A program made the position numbers and the translations under genes. Below the pieces are notes generated by a model. That model ran no database searches. It saw only the letters and a program-made list of their open reading frames with translations, and was not told the origin of the DNA. Below are positions 61,113 to 64,000 of a DNA stretch of 64,000 nucleotides, one piece after another. The stretch comes from Achromobacter deleyi (GTDB taxonomy: Bacteria; Pseudomonadota; Gammaproteobacteria; Burkholderiales; Burkholderiaceae_B), in assembly GCF_902859705.1 (NCBI RefSeq), contig NZ_CADIJO010000018.1, positions 1 to 64,000 on the forward strand, written 5' to 3'. The first letter of the stretch is position 1, and each line of letters starts with the position of its first letter.

Positions 61113-61955
61113 TCACGCGCCCGGCCGGTGCTGCGCCAGCACCTCGCTCATCGAATGCGCTGCGTCCTGCAATACCGGCACGGCGCGCAGCAGGTCGTCC
61201 AGCATCAGCCGGGCCGTGGGCGCGTGGCAGGCCACCGCCGCCACCACGCGGTCCTGCGCATCGCGCACCGGCACGGCCACGGCGCTCATGCCGCGCACGA
61301 ATTCCTCGTTGTCGATGCCGATGCCGCGCGCGGCCAGGCGTTCCAGTTCGTCTTCCAGCCGCGCCGGGTCGGTCAGCGTGCGCGGCGTGTTGCGCGTCAA
61401 CGGCAAGCGCGCCAGCACGCGGCCGCGTTCGAGCCGGTTCATGGACGCCAGAAACAGCTTGCCGCTGGCGGTGCAATGCATCGGCACGTGGCTGCCCACC
61501 GCGAAGAACAAGCGCAAGGGTTCAATGGTTTCCACACGTTCCATGTAGACGACCTGGTCGCCGTCGGGCGCAGTCAGGTTGCAGGTTTCGCCCAGCTTGC
61601 CCACCAGTTGCGCCAGCACGGCGCGGCAGGCGCGGGTGAAGGCGGACGCGCGCAGCGTGGACAGCGCCAATGCGGTGGCCTGTGGGCCGGGGACGAAACC
61701 GTTTTCAGTCGGCGTGGCGGCGGCGTAACCGGCGCGCTGCATCGCGGCCAGCAATCGCATCAGCGTGGACTTGGGCATCTCCAGCCGCTGCGCCAGTTGC
61801 GCCAGCGTGGGCGGATGCTGCGCCCGCGCCAGGTAGTCCAGCACCCGCAACGCGCGCAAGGACCGGGCATCGTCCGGCGCCTCGGCGCCTTCGGCCGCCG
61901 CCTGCGGCGATGCTGCACTGCGATTTTGAAACCGAAGAGGCATGTTCTGTTCCAT
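61113..61955 (-). CDS. IclR-family transcriptional regulator
   Basis: 280 aa from ATG 61955 (MEQNMPLRFQNRS); ATG 61943 is equally possible. Winged HTH (TLAQLAQRLEMPKSTLMRLLAAMQRAGY) and the IclR effector domain (GKLGETCNLTAPDGDQVVYMERV ... HCTASGKLFLASM ... FVRGMSAVAVPVRDAQ) are typical. Divergent from the GMC oxidoreductase gene, its probable target together with the transporter downstream. Confidence 0.93.
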   Translation of the reverse strand: MEQNMPLRFQNRSAASPQAAAEGAEAPDDARSLRALRVLDYLARAQHPPTLAQLAQRLEMPKSTLMRLLAAMQRAGYAAATPTENGFVPGPQATALALSTLRASAFTRACRAVLAQLVGKLGETCNLTAPDGDQVVYMERVETIEPLRLFFAVGSHVPMHCTASGKLFLASMNRLERGRVLARLPLTRNTPRTLTDPARLEDELERLAARGIGIDNEEFVRGMSAVAVPVRDAQDRVVAAVACHAPTARLMLDDLLRAVPVLQDAAHSMSEVLAQHRPGA

Positions 61956-62160
61956 TTCCCCGTTGGCGCGCGGATCGCGCTTTCTTTCGTCTGATCGCTT
62001 CCTAGAATCGCCACAGATGCAGCCTGCGCGCGCATCGCGCCGATCCCGTCCTGCGGGCCAGTATATAAGTGCGCGGCGCGGCGGCAAGCAGGGTAAACGC
62101 GCCATCCGTCCGAGTTACGCAACCCGCGCCGGATCGGCCACACCAGGGAGAAATTCAGAA

Positions 62161-63828
62161 ATGTCTGATGCCGTGGACTACATCGTGGTGGGGGCCGGCT
62201 CGGCCGGCTGCGTGCTGGCCAACCGCCTCACCGCCAGCGGCGAACACAGTGTCTGCCTGCTGGAAGCCGGTCCGCCGGACCGCTCGCCGTGGATCCACAT
62301 TCCCATCGGCTACGGCAAGACCATGTTCCACAAAGTGGTGAACTGGGGCTACTACACCGACCCCGACCCCAACATGCTGGGCCGCCGCATCTATTGGCCG
62401 CGCGGCCGCACGCTGGGCGGCTCCAGCGCCATCAACGGGCTGATCTACATTCGCGGCCAGCGGCGCGACTACGATGCCTGGGCCGCGGCCGGCAACCCCG
62501 GCTGGGGCTGGGACGACTGCCTGCCCTACTTCCGCAAACTGGAAAACAATGACCTGGGGCCGGGCGACACGCGCGGCACCGAAGGCCCGCTGAACGCCAC
62601 CTCCATCAAGACGCCGCATCCGCTGGTGGAAGGCCTGATCGGCGCGGCCAAGGCGCTGGGCGTGCCGCAGGTGCAGGACTTCAATACCGGCGAGCAGGAC
62701 GGCGTAGGCTATTACCAGCTGACCACCCGCAACGGCCGCCGCTGCTCGACCGCCGTGGCCTATCTGCGCCCGGCGCAGGGCCGCGCGAATCTGCGCATCG
62801 AGACCGATGCGCATGCCATGGCGGTGCTGTTCGAAGGCAGCCGCGCGGTGGGCGTGCGCTACCGCCAGGGCGGCCAGGTGCGCACGCTGCGGGCGCGGCG
62901 CGAAGTGCTGCTGTGCGCCGGCGCGCTGCAATCGCCGCAGCTCTTGCAGCTGTCTGGCGTGGGGCCGGCGGCGCTGCTGCGCCCGTTCGGCATCCGCGTG
63001 GTGCGTGACCTGCCCGGCGTGGGCGAGAACCTGCAAGACCACCTGCAGATCCGGCTGATCTACGAAACCCGCCAGCCCATCACCACCAACGACCAGTTGC
63101 GCACCCTGCATGGCCGCGTCGGCATGGGGCTGCAATGGCTGCTGTTTCGCGGCGGGCCGCTGGCCGTGGGCATCAACCAGGGCGGGCTGTTCTGCCGGGT
63201 GGACCCGGCTAGCGCCAGCCCCGACACGCAATTTCATTTCGCCACCTTGTCGGCCGACATGGCGGGCGGCAAGGTGCATCCGTTTTCGGGCTGCACCTAT
63301 TCGGTCTGCCAGCTGCGGCCGTCCTCGCGCGGCGCGGTGCGCTTGCGCAGCGCCGATCCGTTCGAGGCGCCGTCGATGCAGCCGAACTACCTGTCCACCG
63401 AACTGGACCGCCGCATGACGGTGGCGGCGGTGAAGTACGCGCGCCGCCTGGCCGCCACCGAGCCATTGGCCGGCCTGATGAAACGGGAATTCCGGCCCGG
63501 CCCCGAGATCCGCAGCGACGACGAGATCCTGCACTTCTGCCGCGAGTACGGCGCGACCATCTTCCACCCATCCGGCACGGCCAAGATGGGTCCGCGCAGC
63601 GATCCGCTGGCGGTGGTGGACGAGCGCCTGCGCGTGCACGGGGTGGACGGGTTGCGGGTGGTGGACTGCTCGATCATGCCGACGCTGGTATCCGGCAATA
63701 CCAATGTGCCGGTGGTGATGCTGGCCGAGCGCGCGGCCGACTTCATCCTGCAGGACCTGCAAGCCGAGCGCCGACGCACCCAGGCGCAGCCGCAGGCCGA
63801 GCGCCCGCCCCAGAAGCAAGCCGCGTAA
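62161..63828 (+). CDS. GMC-family FAD oxidoreductase (alcohol/choline dehydrogenase-like)
   Basis: 555 aa from ATG 62161 (MSDAVDYIVVGAGSAGCVLANRL); the upstream in-frame extension overlaps the divergent regulator and is rejected. FAD-binding GAGSAG at the N-terminus, GMC signature 1 (GRTLGGSSAINGLIYIRGQ) and signature 2 (GALQSPQLLQLSGVG), active-site H469 in FHPSGTAKMG and N513/N515 in SGNTNVPV. Oxidises a primary or secondary alcohol and passes electrons to oxygen or quinone. A transporter gene begins 116 bp downstream, forming a catabolic unit. Confidence 0.94.
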   Translation: MSDAVDYIVVGAGSAGCVLANRLTASGEHSVCLLEAGPPDRSPWIHIPIGYGKTMFHKVVNWGYYTDPDPNMLGRRIYWPRGRTLGGSSAINGLIYIRGQRRDYDAWAAAGNPGWGWDDCLPYFRKLENNDLGPGDTRGTEGPLNATSIKTPHPLVEGLIGAAKALGVPQVQDFNTGEQDGVGYYQLTTRNGRRCSTAVAYLRPAQGRANLRIETDAHAMAVLFEGSRAVGVRYRQGGQVRTLRARREVLLCAGALQSPQLLQLSGVGPAALLRPFGIRVVRDLPGVGENLQDHLQIRLIYETRQPITTNDQLRTLHGRVGMGLQWLLFRGGPLAVGINQGGLFCRVDPASASPDTQFHFATLSADMAGGKVHPFSGCTYSVCQLRPSSRGAVRLRSADPFEAPSMQPNYLSTELDRRMTVAAVKYARRLAATEPLAGLMKREFRPGPEIRSDDEILHFCREYGATIFHPSGTAKMGPRSDPLAVVDERLRVHGVDGLRVVDCSIMPTLVSGNTNVPVVMLAERAADFILQDLQAERRRTQAQPQAERPPQKQAA

Positions 63829-63944
63829 TGGCAACGCGGCAACGAGACAACGCCGATGAACCCTCAGGATCGACCCGCATGAGATAGCGATTTCCGCGGC
63901 AGCGGCGCCACAGAGCGCCGCCCGCCCCACCAAAGGAGACAGGC

Positions 63945-64000
63945 ATGGCCAAGCAGAACGAAACCGCGGTGCGCAAAGTCGTCGCCGCGTCGCTGATCGG
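63945..64000 (+). CDS. MHS-type MFS transporter, 5' end
   Basis: Only the first 18 codons are in the window (MAKQNETAVRKVVAASLIG-type start), cut by the right edge. The R-K-V-V-A-A-S-L-I-G beginning is typical of metabolite:H+ symporters such as ShiA/ProP. AAAGGAGA before the ATG is a strong ribosome site. Likely co-transcribed with the GMC oxidoreductase and importing its substrate. Confidence 0.65.
   Translation, partial: MAKQNETAVRKVVAASLI

Overview
The window is chromosomal DNA from a high-GC betaproteobacterium. The mix of LysR, IclR, RraA, Liv-type ABC and TonB/FecIR genes and the protein flavour suggest Burkholderiales, most likely Alcaligenaceae (Achromobacter/Bordetella-like); this taxonomic call is inference. 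No rRNA, tRNA or CRISPR array was seen. Almost all of the window is dense, GC-rich metabolic and regulatory sequence. The exception is one AT-rich block at about 38.1-43.7 kb.

Layout. 1-4.3 kb: 3' end of the imuB-dnaE2 damage-mutagenesis cassette. 4.4-7.0 kb: a PDC-hydrolase-like amidohydrolase with an MFS carrier, and an I78-type inhibitor lipoprotein. 7.1-13.2 kb (minus strand): a catabolic operon of RraA-like aldolase, aminotransferase and a polar amino-acid ABC importer, followed by a LysR gene. 13.3-24.0 kb: small regulator/enzyme pairs (Rrf2 with an epoxide-hydrolase-like enzyme, MerR/TipAS, TetR with a quinone reductase, CGNR with an alpha/beta hydrolase, LysR with an aldo/keto reductase), then an acetyltransferase, rpiB and a HAD phosphatase. 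24.2-28.3 kb: a FecI/FecR/TonB-receptor iron-signalling unit. 28.3-31.2 kb: two divergent secreted DUF1254/DUF1214 proteins. 31.3-34.7 kb: an NAD salvage unit (NrtR regulator, PRPP synthetase, NadV). 34.8-37.9 kb: small hypothetical genes, an atypical SDR and a LysR gene.

The standout is the AT-rich three-gene operon at 38,216-42,797. It encodes a 996-aa protein ending in a histidine-kinase-type ATPase domain, a stand-alone receiver protein and a receiver-nucleosidase fusion, all joined by 4-bp ATGA overlaps. This is the architecture of the Detocs anti-phage two-component system (DtcA-DtcB-DtcC), in which phosphorelay activates a PNP-family effector that destroys ATP. The operon lies between outward-facing copies of a 19-nt repeat and next to an internally deleted IS3-family element and a lone ParB-like gene, so it looks like a horizontally acquired defence island.

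43.7-64 kb returns to GC-rich sequence. A LON-domain protein and an AhpD-like protein come first. Next is a large minus-strand operon (55.0 to 46.1 kb) of nitrilase-family amidase, Liv-type ABC importer, AmiC-like sensor, ANTAR antiterminator and M81 peptidase. Its leader carries a promoter, two small hairpins and a strong intrinsic terminator, and the second hairpin overlaps the terminator stem. This is a plausible AmiR-type antitermination switch. The last 9 kb hold GFA and VOC proteins, a DHA2 exporter, an LtrA protein, a divergent AraC/methyltransferase pair, a divergent IclR/GMC oxidoreductase pair and the start of an MHS-type transporter.
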